Shown here piece after piece: positions 36,156 to 44,115 of a stretch of DNA of 64,000 bases (the stretch's first letter is position 1; every line of letters begins with the position of its first letter). The translations under genes were made by a program, and so were the position numbers. The DNA is taken from assembly GCA_016702415.1 (NCBI GenBank), contig JADJEA010000001.1:1469001-1533000 (forward strand), written 5' to 3'. This stretch comes from Nostocoides sp. (lineage in GTDB: Bacteria > Actinomycetota > Actinomycetes > Actinomycetales > Dermatophilaceae). Below the pieces are notes generated by a model, which saw nothing but the letters and a program-made list of their open reading frames with translations, ran no database searches and had not been told where the DNA came from.

Positions 36156-37257
36156 ATGACCAGATCCCGCCGCAACGAGGCCTCGGCCCGGCTCGCCGCC
36201 GCTTTGGGCACGGGCCGGGCCGGTGCGGCGTGGGAGCCGGTGCAGGTCGATGGCCCCGTGGGGGACCCGGTGGAGCGAGAGCTTTGACGACGGCGGTCGG
36301 GATGACCTGGCGTGGGGCGAGTCGCCGTGGGGTGAGGCGTGGGGTGAGGCGGCGCCCAGTGGGTCGGCGCTTGGGGAGACGGCGCGGGGCGAGACGGCGC
36401 GGGGCGAGACGGCGCGGGGCGAGACGGCGCGGGGCGAGACGGCGCGGGGCGAGACGGCGCGGGGCGACGTCGAAGGGCTGGGGGACCGGGGGCGGGGTGG
36501 TCGGCATACCCGCACTGTGGCGCGGCCGTCGTGGCTGACGACCCCGGCGGGCGTGCGGGGTGCGCGGGTCGCCGTCGCCCGTCCGGCCCTGGTGGCGGTC
36601 GTCGTCCTTGTGGTCTGCTTCGCGGTGGTCTTCGGTGTGCGCCTGCTGCAGGCACGCCACCTGGGGACTCCGGTCGCGGCATCCAGCCCAGGCTCGGGGG
36701 CAATGGGTGGCGGCCCGGCCCCCGATGGGACCTCGGCGTCGCCGACCTCATCGCCCACGGCTGCCGGCCCGGTCGTTGCCACACCGGCGGCCATGTCGGG
36801 ACCGGCCGCCACCGGTGTCGTCGTCGTCCACGTCGTCGGTCAGGTCCGCCATCCCGGTGTCATCGAGCTGCCCGCCGGTTCCCGGGTGGTCGACGCGGTC
36901 GCCAAGGCCGGGGGCGCGACGAAGGGCGCCGATCTTTCCGCGGTCAACCTCGCGCGGGTCCTCGTCGACGGGGAGCAGATCCTCATCCCCAAGCCCGGAG
37001 AGGCAGTCGGTGCATCCGCCCCCGGAGCGGGAGCGGGGGGTGCTGCCTCGGGCCCGGCCGCCCCGGCACCGATCAACCTCAACTCCGCCGACCTGACCGC
37101 CCTCGACGGCCTGCCCGGGGTCGGCCCTGTCCTGGCTGGGCGGATCCTGGCTTGGCGCGCCGAGCACGGGAGGTTCTCCTCGGTCGACGAGCTCGGTGAG
37201 GTTTCCGGGATCGGCGAGAAAGTCCTCGCCAACCTTCGCCCCCTCGTCACGGTGTGA
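36156..37257 (+). CDS. comEA: ComEA-like DNA-binding competence protein with a GETAR repeat, frameshifted near the N-terminus
   Basis: Membrane-anchored dsDNA-binding protein for DNA uptake. From ATG 36156 the frame reads MTRSRRNEASARLAAALG and stops at 36288; one surplus G in the G5 run 36260-36264 joins it to the main frame. The main frame has an acidic WGESPWGEAWGEA stretch, six perfect GETAR repeats, a transmembrane segment (LVAVVVLVVCFAVVFGVRLL), a Ser/Pro linker, an SLBB domain (VVVHVVGQVRHPGVIELPAG) and the helix-hairpin-helix domain INLNSADLTALDGLPGVGPV to the end. If the shift is real, GTG 36223 could start a shorter protein. comEC follows after 10 bases. Confidence 0.85.
36376..36465 (+). 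repeat. Six tandem 15-base repeats inside comEA
   Basis: GAGACGGCGCGGGGC is repeated six times with no substitution, encoding (ETARG)n. Imperfect relatives lie just upstream. Exact identity at the DNA level indicates recent slippage-type expansion; copy number is likely variable between strains. The repeat lies on the cytoplasmic side of the ComEA transmembrane segment. Confidence 0.95.
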
Positions 37258-37267
37258 GGTGCGGTCG

Positions 37268-39765
37268 ATGCGCGCATCCTCGACTCCGGCAGCCGGCCCG
37301 GGCGGCCGGATGGCCCGCGCCAGGTGCACCGTGGATGGCCGAGCCGCCGTCGACGGCAATGGTCACGTCCGCCAGGTCGTCATCGATCCGCGACGGCCGA
37401 AGGCACCGCGAGCCTCGGACCTGAGACTGCTGATCCCCGCGGTCGTGGCCTGGGCCGCCGGGGCGGTCACCTTGGGACTGACCCCTGCCGTCAAGACCGC
37501 GATCGCCGCGGTTGCGACGGTGGTCGCCGCCCTGTCCGTATGGCGCGGCCGCCCCCGCCATGGACGCACCTCCCGGGCATGGCTGCGCCTCGGGCTCGGT
37601 GGTGGGTGCGTGGCTCTGGTCGTCGGGGCCTCCGCCGGCGCCGACGCCGTGCGACGCACCGGCCCCTTGCTCGCCCTCGCCGCCGATCACGCCGTGGTGA
37701 CGGTGACCGGCGTGGTGGTCGGCGAACCCGTGGTCGCGAAGTCGACCGGGGGGATGTCCGCCGACAAGGTCTTCCTGCGACTTCGCGTCGACGCCGTCAC
37801 CGGCCGGGGTCGCTCGGCGAGCGTGCGGGCCCCGGTATTGGTCGTGGCCGACCACCGCTGGCGCGATCTCGGATGGCACGACCGGGTCAGTGCACAGGTG
37901 CGGCTGGCCGCCGCCGACCCATCGGACGATGTCGTGGCGTCCGCGCGGGTGCTTTCCGCCCCCGTGGTCGAGGGTCGCGGGGGATGGGCGTACGCGTGGG
38001 CCGAACGACCACGTTCGGCGCTGCGCGCTGCGATGACGGGGCTGCCGACCGATGCCGCGGGCCTCGTGCCCGGCCTCGTCATCGGCGACACGTCGCGGTC
38101 ACCGCCGCAGTTGTCCGCCGACATGCGAGCGACCGGGCTGACCCACCTGGCTGCCGTCTCGGGGGCGAACGTGAGTATCACCCTGGGTGCGGTCTTGCCC
38201 GTGCTGCGTCTGCTCGGCGTCCGGAGGCGGTGGCGTCCGGCGGTCCTGGGAGCGGTGCTGGTCGCCTTTGTGCTGGTCGCGCGCCCGGAGCCAAGTGTCC
38301 TGCGGGCGGCAGCCATGGGGGCCATCGGCCTGCTGGGCCTGCGCAACTCACGCCGGGCCGCGGGCCTGCCGGCCCTCGCCGGCGCGGTCGTCGCGCTTCT
38401 TGTCGTCGATCCCTGGTTGGCGCGCAGCTACGGTTTCGCCCTGTCCACCCTCGCGACGCTCGGACTGCTCATGTTCGTCCGCCCGTGGTCGTCCTGGCTG
38501 CGGCGGCGGATGCCGAGGCGCCTCTCCGGCCTCGCCGAGGCGCTGGTCATCCCCGTCGCCGCCCAAGTCATGTGCGCCCCGGTCATCGTCTTGCTGTCGG
38601 GCATGGTGAGCCTGGTAGGTATCCCGGCGAACCTTCTGGTCGCACCGCTGGTCGCGCCGGTGACGCTGGGTGGCATCGGGTGCATGCTCGGGGCGCTCGT
38701 CTGGCCCGCCCTGGCCCATCACGCCGCCTGGCTGCCCGCGATCCCCGCCCTGGGGATCGCCGCCGTCGCCCACTGGGGAGCCGATCGGTCGTGGGCGAAT
38801 GTGCCCTGGCCGAAGTCGGCCCTGGGGGCCGTGGCGCTGGCGGGCCTAACCCTGGGTGTCCTGGTCGCGGCACCGCGGATCGCGTATGCCGCTCGCCGTC
38901 GGCCGGTGACCGCTGCGGCCGTCTCCGCGATGGCCCTGGCATTGAGCGTTCCCACCACGCCGGTCCTGTGGCCGGCGGCCTCCTGGGAGTTCGTCGCATG
39001 CGATGTCGGCCAGGGCGATGCGCTCGTCCTGCACAGCGGCCCCGGCCACGCCGTCCTCGTCGACGCCGGACCTGACTCGCGCCTGGTCGACCACTGCTTG
39101 TCGCGCCTGGGGGTGGCAGTCCTCGACGCGGTCGTGCTCACGCACTTCCACGCCGACCATGTGGACGGGCTGGCTGGCGCCGTTTCCGGGAGGCGGGTCA
39201 CCCGCCTGCTGGTGTCACCGGTCCCGGAGCCGGCGGACCGGGAAGCGGAGGTCCGCCGCTTGGCGGGGCGCGCGGCATACCGATCCAGGTGGTCCAGGTT
39301 GGCGAGCGCTTCGTGTGGGGTCAAGTGGCGGCCCGGGTGTGGTGGCCGCAGCGGACGATCCACGAGGGGTCGGTGCCCAACAACGCGAGCATCGTCCTCG
39401 ATGCCCGGGTCGGGGATCTCGACGTCCTGCTCACCGGGGACATCGAACGCGAGGCCGGACAGGCGCTGTTGAGTGCGCTGCGGCGCGATCCCGCGGCATA
39501 CGGCCGGCTCGGTGGTTACGACGTCCTGAAGGCACCCCACCACGGGTCCAGCAATCTCGACCGGGATCTCCTTGCGGCCATCCACGCCCGGGCGGCCGTC
39601 ATCAGCGTCGGTGCCGACAACGACTACGGGCATCCCGCTCCAACGACGCTGTCGCTGCTGGCCGCCGAGGGTATGCGTGTCTACCGCACCGACCGTGATG
39701 GGGCACTCGCGTTCTGGAAGGAGCGCGGGACTCTCATGGTGGCGCCGTCCCGGGGCCCTCCTTAG
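37268..39765 (+). CDS. comEC: ComEC/Rec2 DNA-uptake channel, frameshifted in the C-terminal domain
   Basis: Polytopic inner-membrane protein that carries single-stranded DNA into the cytoplasm. Frame 1 (ATG 37268): N-terminal membrane segments, an OB-like soluble part, the competence core with LVIGDTS...LTHLAAVSGANVSI, several more helices, and the beta-lactamase-like domain with DVGQGDALVLHSG and THFHADHVDG. The frame is lost at AGRAA near 39272. The next frame continues IPIQVVQVGERFVWG, DVLLTGDIE, LKAPHHGSSN, SVGADNDYGHP to 39765. One missing G at 39272-39275 explains it. The last four bases overlap the convergent LysR gene. As written, the gene is broken after the active-site HxHxDH. Confidence 0.88.
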
Positions 39766-40715
39766 AGGTAGTAGTCGAGTTCGGGTGCCGGGAAGGTCGG
39801 TGCCAGTTCGCTGGAGTGTGCGACCTCGCACAGCGCGTCCAATGTTGCGGCCACGGCGGGGACCCGCTCGAGATCGGGGGTGGTGACGGCCACGATCTGC
39901 CGCTTCGAAGCCGGACGCACCCTGGTGGTGACGACCCCGGGATGGTGGGCGGTGCGGACGATGAGATCCGGGATGAGTGCGACTCCCAGCCCGGCGGCGA
40001 CGAGCCCGGCGACGGCGACATAGTCCTCGGTCTCGAAGGCGACATCGGGGCTGAAGTCGGCGCTACGGCACATGGACAACAGGTGACCGCGGCAGCGCGG
40101 ACACCCGGCGATCCAGGTCGCGTCCCGGAGCTGGTCGATGTCGACGACACCGACGGAGGCGAGAGGGTGCCCGGTCGGCAAGGCCAATAGCACCTCGTCG
40201 TCCAGGAGGTGGCGCGTGGAGAAGACGTCGAGGTCCTCCTCGCCCCGGCCGACATCGGTGCCCTCGTAGGCGAAGGCGATGGCGAGATCGCAGTCGCCGG
40301 CCCGGAGGGCGGCCAGGGACTCGGGGGGCTCGGCTTCGGTGAAGGTGACCGCGACCTCGGGGTAGCGCTGCTTGACCAGGGCGAGCGCCTTGGGCACCAG
40401 CGTGGCGGATGCAGACGGGAACGCCGCGATGCGGACCCGACCGGCCCTCAGGCCCGCGATGGCGGCCACCTCCTCCTCGGCCGCGTCGATTGCGCTGAGG
40501 ACTTCGCCCGCTCGCCGAGCCAGCGTCTGGCCGGCTTCGGTCAGACGGACGGTGCGGCCGACCCGGTCGACGAGGGCGGTCCCCGCGCGCTGTTCGAGGC
40601 GGCGGACCATCTGCGAGACCGCGGGCTGGGAGTAGCCGAGGGCCACGGCCGCCCCGGTGAAGCTTCCCTCGTCGGCAATCGCCTTCATGACGCGGAGCCC
40701 GGCGACGTCGATCAC
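39762..40715 (-). CDS. LysR-family transcriptional regulator
   Basis: 317 aa. N-terminal winged helix DNA-binding domain (residues 1-62: LRVMKAIADEGSFTGAAVAL, SQPAVSQMVRRLE) and a periplasmic-binding-protein-like effector domain with ALPTGHPLA, GCPRCRGHLL and VAAGLGVALIPDLI. The CPRC pair and the following MCRS Cys could be a metal or redox site, but I do not claim it. It faces sir2 across an 85-base spacer with an operator-like repeat. Confidence 0.88.
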   Translation of the reverse strand: MIDVAGLRVMKAIADEGSFTGAAVALGYSQPAVSQMVRRLEQRAGTALVDRVGRTVRLTEAGQTLARRAGEVLSAIDAAEEEVAAIAGLRAGRVRIAAFPSASATLVPKALALVKQRYPEVAVTFTEAEPPESLAALRAGDCDLAIAFAYEGTDVGRGEEDLDVFSTRHLLDDEVLLALPTGHPLASVGVVDIDQLRDATWIAGCPRCRGHLLSMCRSADFSPDVAFETEDYVAVAGLVAAGLGVALIPDLIVRTAHHPGVVTTRVRPASKRQIVAVTTPDLERVPAVAATLDALCEVAHSSELAPTFPAPELDYYL

Positions 40716-40727
40716 CCGGCGATTCTA

Positions 40728-40742
40728 TAACGTCAGGTTATG
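40728..40742. promoter_or_regulatory. LysR-type operator candidate
   Basis: ATAAC-GTCAG-GTTAT is a perfect dyad with the T-N11-A layout recognised by LysR-type regulators, 12 bases before the LysR ATG in the divergent spacer. AT-rich sequence is unusual here. It probably mediates autoregulation and may control the sirtuin gene. Confidence 0.5.
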
Positions 40743-40800
40743 CGGCGGGAGGAAATGCTCAGCTGGCTTATGGACGGTCGGGGCGCGGCATACTGTGGCC

Positions 40801-41730
40801 GTGTCGAGAAGCCCGGTCTCCACCTCGGCCGCCTCCCGGCTCGTCGATTTCCTCGCTGCCGGCCCGGCCCTGGTGCTCACCGGCGCTGGAATGAGCACCG
40901 ATTCCGGGATCCCCGACTACCGGGGCCCGGATGGCGCGCGCCGGGTGACCCCCATGTCGCATGGGGAGTTCGTCGGGTCCAGCCAGGCGCGGCAGAGGTA
41001 CTGGGCGCGCTCGTTCGTGGGCTGGCAGCGCTTCTCGCGCGCTCAACCCAACGCCGGCCACCGGGCCCTGACCGCGCTCCAGCGCCGGGGCGCCATCGGT
41101 CAGGTGATCACGCAGAATGTCGACGGCCTCCATCAGCGTGCCGGCTGCCGCGATGTCGTCGAACTCCACGGATCTCTCGGTCGCGCCGTCTGTCTCACCT
41201 GCGGGACACCAGAGGATCGCGATGTCCTCCAGTCGCATATGGCGAGCGCCAACCCCGGCTTCGCCGATCTCGCCGGGGTGGCGGCGCCGGACGGGTCGCA
41301 GGTCAGCAGTCAGATCCGACCGGACGGCGACATCGTCCTCGCCGACGCGGCGGTGGCCCGGTTTCGGGCACCCACGTGTGCCGTATGCCGCGCCGACACC
41401 CTCAAGCCGGACGTCGTCTTCTTCGGTGCGAGCGTCCCGCCGGAGCGGGTGGCCCATTGCTTCGACCTCACCGACGCCGCCCCCGCACTCCTCGTCCTGG
41501 GGTCCTCGCTCGCCGTCATGAGCGGGCTGAGGTTCGTTCGCCGGGCGGCGCGGCGCGGCATACCGATCGGGATCGTCACGCGCGGCCCCACCCGCGGGGA
41601 CGACCTGGCGACGGTGCGTCTGGACGCGGGGCTGACCCCCACCCTCACCGCGGCGGTGGATTCCATGGAGAAGGCGAGCGTGACCCCTGCGGTTTCTTGG
41701 TCCGTCACAGGCGACGCAGGACCGCCGTGA
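40801..41730 (+). CDS. Sir2-family NAD-dependent protein deacylase
   Basis: Sirtuin, about 309 aa. NAD-binding GAGMSTDSGIPDYRGPDG (residues 26-43), TQNVDGLHQRAG with HGS carrying the catalytic His (VVELHGSLG), four zinc Cys as CLTCG and CAVCR, then GASVPPERV and LGSSLAVMSG. Start GTG 40801 is preferred; GTG 40795 adds two residues. Its last 26 bases overlap the 3' end of lexA on the other strand. Confidence 0.9.
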   Translation: MSRSPVSTSAASRLVDFLAAGPALVLTGAGMSTDSGIPDYRGPDGARRVTPMSHGEFVGSSQARQRYWARSFVGWQRFSRAQPNAGHRALTALQRRGAIGQVITQNVDGLHQRAGCRDVVELHGSLGRAVCLTCGTPEDRDVLQSHMASANPGFADLAGVAAPDGSQVSSQIRPDGDIVLADAAVARFRAPTCAVCRADTLKPDVVFFGASVPPERVAHCFDLTDAAPALLVLGSSLAVMSGLRFVRRAARRGIPIGIVTRGPTRGDDLATVRLDAGLTPTLTAAVDSMEKASVTPAVSWSVTGDAGPP

Positions 41731-42505
41731 CCTTCCCGAGGATCGTGGCGTGGTCGCCGTCGATCGGTGAGAACTGCGGATTGGCCGGCAGCAACCAGAT
41801 CTTGCCGTCTCGGCGCTTGAACGTCTTGACGGTCGCCTCGTTGTCGAGCATCGCGGCCACGATCTCGCCGTTGTTGGCCGTCGGCTGCTGCCGGACGACC
41901 ACCCAGTCGCCATCGCAGATGGCGGCGTCGACCATGGAGTCCCCGGCGACGCGCAAGAGAAAGAGCGGGCCCTCGCCGACGATCTGCCGGGGGAGGGGGA
42001 AGACGTCCTCGACGACTTCCTCGGCCATGATCGGCACCCCTGCGGCGATGCGACCGAGCACGGGCACATAGGAGGCCTCGGGGCGGGCGTCGCCGCTGTC
42101 GGTGACGTCGCCCTGGGAGTCCGGCTCCGCGGACGTATGGCCGCGATAGCCCGGCTGGTCCGACGGCTGGTTCGGCGCCAAGACCTCGATCGCCCGGGGC
42201 CGGTTCGGGTCGCGGCGCAGGTAGCCCTTGCGCTCCAGGGCGATCAATTGGTGGGCGACCGAGCTGGGCGAGGTCAACCCGACGGCGTCGCCGATCTCGC
42301 GCATGCTCGGTGGGTAGCCCCGAGTGTCGATCGAGGATCGAATGCACTCCAGGACTCGGCGCTGGCGGACTGTCAGGACCTCCGGGCGATCGTGCTCGGG
42401 CAGCGCCCTCACGGACGCCCGCTCGGCCTCCGTCTCCTGAAGGTCCGGACTGTCGTTGCGGGGGCGTCCCGCGCGGCGCCTCCCGGCTTCCCGCTCGTTG
42501 GTCAT
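41705..42505 (-). CDS. lexA: SOS repressor LexA
   Basis: 266 aa. N-terminal winged helix (VLTVRQRRVLECIRSSIDTR, PPSMREIGDAVGLTSPSSVAHQL), then a 45-residue linker and the S24 self-cleavage domain. The scissile Ala-Gly bond is in GRIAAGVPI, the catalytic Ser in GDSMVDAAICDGDWVVV and the general-base Lys in ATVKTF. Both N-terminal and linker regions are somewhat longer than in E. coli, as usual in actinobacteria. ATG 42505 has the good ribosome site GAGGAGAGG 12 bases upstream. Divergent from its SOS-controlled LysM neighbour. Confidence 0.96.
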   Translation of the reverse strand: MTNEREAGRRRAGRPRNDSPDLQETEAERASVRALPEHDRPEVLTVRQRRVLECIRSSIDTRGYPPSMREIGDAVGLTSPSSVAHQLIALERKGYLRRDPNRPRAIEVLAPNQPSDQPGYRGHTSAEPDSQGDVTDSGDARPEASYVPVLGRIAAGVPIMAEEVVEDVFPLPRQIVGEGPLFLLRVAGDSMVDAAICDGDWVVVRQQPTANNGEIVAAMLDNEATVKTFKRRDGKIWLLPANPQFSPIDGDHATILGKVTAVLRRL

Positions 42506-42694
42506 GTCCTCATCACACCTCTCCTCGACGGGGCTCGCCCCGGGTCCTGCGCTGATCCCGGAGGGGCTGTCGGTGGGCCCTGTCAGGCTCTGTCCGACTC
42601 CTCGAGCATAGGTGGTCAACGGGGGAAACTCCGATATTTGTTCGAGCGTGTCTTGTATTTCATCGAACAGACGTGCTACCAATCGGATAGGCAG

Positions 42695-42714
42695 GATCGA
42701 ACGCAGGTTCGATC
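42695..42714. promoter_or_regulatory. LexA binding site (SOS box)
   Basis: GATCGAACGCAGGTTCGATC is a perfect 8-4-8 dyad containing the full actinobacterial SOS consensus TCGAAC-N4-GTTCGA. It ends 20 bases before the ATG of the LysM gene and lies 190 bases before the lexA ATG, so it should repress the LysM gene and, if the lexA transcript starts nearby, lexA itself. Confidence 0.9.
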
Positions 42715-42734
42715 ACGAAGGGAAGGAGAGCGCG

Positions 42735-43250
42735 ATGAGCGCAGTGGCAGTGGGCTGGGGCGGGACCACCATGAGGACGCCGATCGGGACCGGTCGTCAG
42801 CGGACGCCCGCACCCGCCCTGTCCCCCCGCGGTCGAGGTCGGTCGGCCGCCACCGCCCTCACGGCCCCGATCGCCGCACCCGGGGTGTCGATCGCTGCGC
42901 CCACGGTGCCGATCATCGTCGGGCCGGCCCTCACCGGGCGGGTCCAGCCTGCTGGGTCACGCGCGTCGGCGCTGCGGGTCACCCGGGCGGGACGACTGAC
43001 CGTGACTCTCCTCGTGGCTCTGGCCCTCGCGTGCCTCGGCTTCGCGGTGAGCGTGCGCTTCGGGGGCGTGAGCGCGGCGGCCACGCAGCAGACGATCACC
43101 GTCCGGCCCGGACAGACGCTGTCCGAACTCGCGGTCACCTACCTCCCCGACCTGTCGATGGCCGAGGGCATCGACGCGATCCAGCGCGCCAACCGGCTCC
43201 AGAACGACCGCATCATCGCGGGCGACTCCCTGGTCATCCCAGGCTCCTGA
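42735..43250 (+). CDS. LysM-domain SOS cell-division suppressor (ChiZ/DivS/YneA-like)
   Basis: 171 aa. A positively charged, Pro-rich cytoplasmic N-terminus (1-86), one transmembrane segment (about 88-108, LTVTLLVALALACLGFAVSV) and an extracytoplasmic LysM domain (119-168) that binds peptidoglycan. Genes at this position, divergent from lexA and under LexA control, encode division inhibitors in Mycobacterium (Rv2719c/ChiZ) and Corynebacterium (DivS). The perfect SOS box just upstream fits the same job: blocking septation during DNA damage. GGAAGGAGAG gives a strong ribosome site. Confidence 0.88.
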   Translation: MSAVAVGWGGTTMRTPIGTGRQRTPAPALSPRGRGRSAATALTAPIAAPGVSIAAPTVPIIVGPALTGRVQPAGSRASALRVTRAGRLTVTLLVALALACLGFAVSVRFGGVSAAATQQTITVRPGQTLSELAVTYLPDLSMAEGIDAIQRANRLQNDRIIAGDSLVIPGS

Positions 43251-43420
43251 GCAGCGGTCGCGCGGGCGTCGGACATGCGCGCGAGCGTCGGACATGGTTG
43301 TGGCGGCGCCCAGTGGGGATGGTGGCGGGGACCCGCGCGTCTCCCCACGGAGCCTGGGACCCCAATCCGAGACACACCCGGCGTGGCGCTTGCGCCGCGG
43401 GCGATACGGGGATTAGATTC

Positions 43421-43465
43421 CCACATCTAGTGGTTACACGGATGTAGTTCATCCACATATAGTGC
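43421..43465. promoter_or_regulatory. Pair of NrdR boxes upstream of nrdR-nrdJ
   Basis: CCACATCTAGTGG (43421-43433) and CCACATATAGTGC (43453-43465) both resemble the NrdR box core (ACA-AT-TAGTG). They are 32 bases apart, about three helical turns, the tandem arrangement NrdR uses to repress ribonucleotide reductase genes. They lie 80-125 bases before the nrdR ATG. Confidence 0.75.
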
Positions 43466-43544
43466 ACACCACGGATGACTTGCCCACAGGTTTTCCCCAG
43501 GACCGTCCACCGACGTGTCCCCAACGGCGGCGGAAGGAGCCAGT

Positions 43545-44027
43545 ATGCACTGCCCGTTCTGCCGATTTCCGGATTCCCGCGTGGTCGACTCCCGGACGGC
43601 CGACGACGGTTCGCAGATCCGCCGCCGCCGCCAATGCCCCGACTGCGGGCGGCGCTTCACCACGATCGAGACGGCGAGCTTGACCGTGGTCAAGCGATCC
43701 GGGGTCACCGAGCCGTTCAGTCGCACCAAGATCCTCGTCGGCGTCCGCAAGGCCTGCCAGGGCCGGCCGGTGAGTGAGGACCAACTCGCTTTGCTCGTCC
43801 AGCGTGTCGAGGAGAGGATCCGCAGGCAGGGCAATGCGGGCGTGGACGCGCACGCGGTGGGCATGGCCATCCTCGGCCCCCTCCGCGAACTCGACGAGGT
43901 GGCCTACCTCCGCTTCGCCAGCGTCTACCAGAGTTTCGAGGCGCTCGAGGACTTCGAGTCGGCGATCGCGCTGCTGCGTGCCGCACGCGAACCCGTCGGC
44001 ACCGAGCCGGTGGCTCGCACCCCCTAG
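43545..44027 (+). CDS. nrdR: Transcriptional repressor NrdR
   Basis: 160 aa. Zinc ribbon with CPFC (3-6) and CPDC (about 31-34), then an ATP-cone (VVKRSGVTEPFSRTKILVGV and LRELDEVAYLRFASVYQSF) that senses ATP/dATP and controls ribonucleotide reductase transcription. GGAAGGAGC precedes the ATG. nrdJ follows after 88 bases, and the boxes at 43421-43465 suggest autoregulation of both. Confidence 0.96.
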   Translation: MHCPFCRFPDSRVVDSRTADDGSQIRRRRQCPDCGRRFTTIETASLTVVKRSGVTEPFSRTKILVGVRKACQGRPVSEDQLALLVQRVEERIRRQGNAGVDAHAVGMAILGPLRELDEVAYLRFASVYQSFEALEDFESAIALLRAAREPVGTEPVARTP

Positions 44028-44115
44028 GAACTCCCGGGCTTCGGCAGCAGGGCCGCTGTCGGTGCCCGGTGACAGCATCAGAACCAGCAACACCCCCCAC
44101 GAGGAGAGGCACGAC

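Noticed and set aside
44028..44115. Cobalamin riboswitch before nrdJ
   Set aside because: Spacer is only 88 bases and lacks a B12-box-like segment that I can recognise; NrdR boxes provide a regulator.
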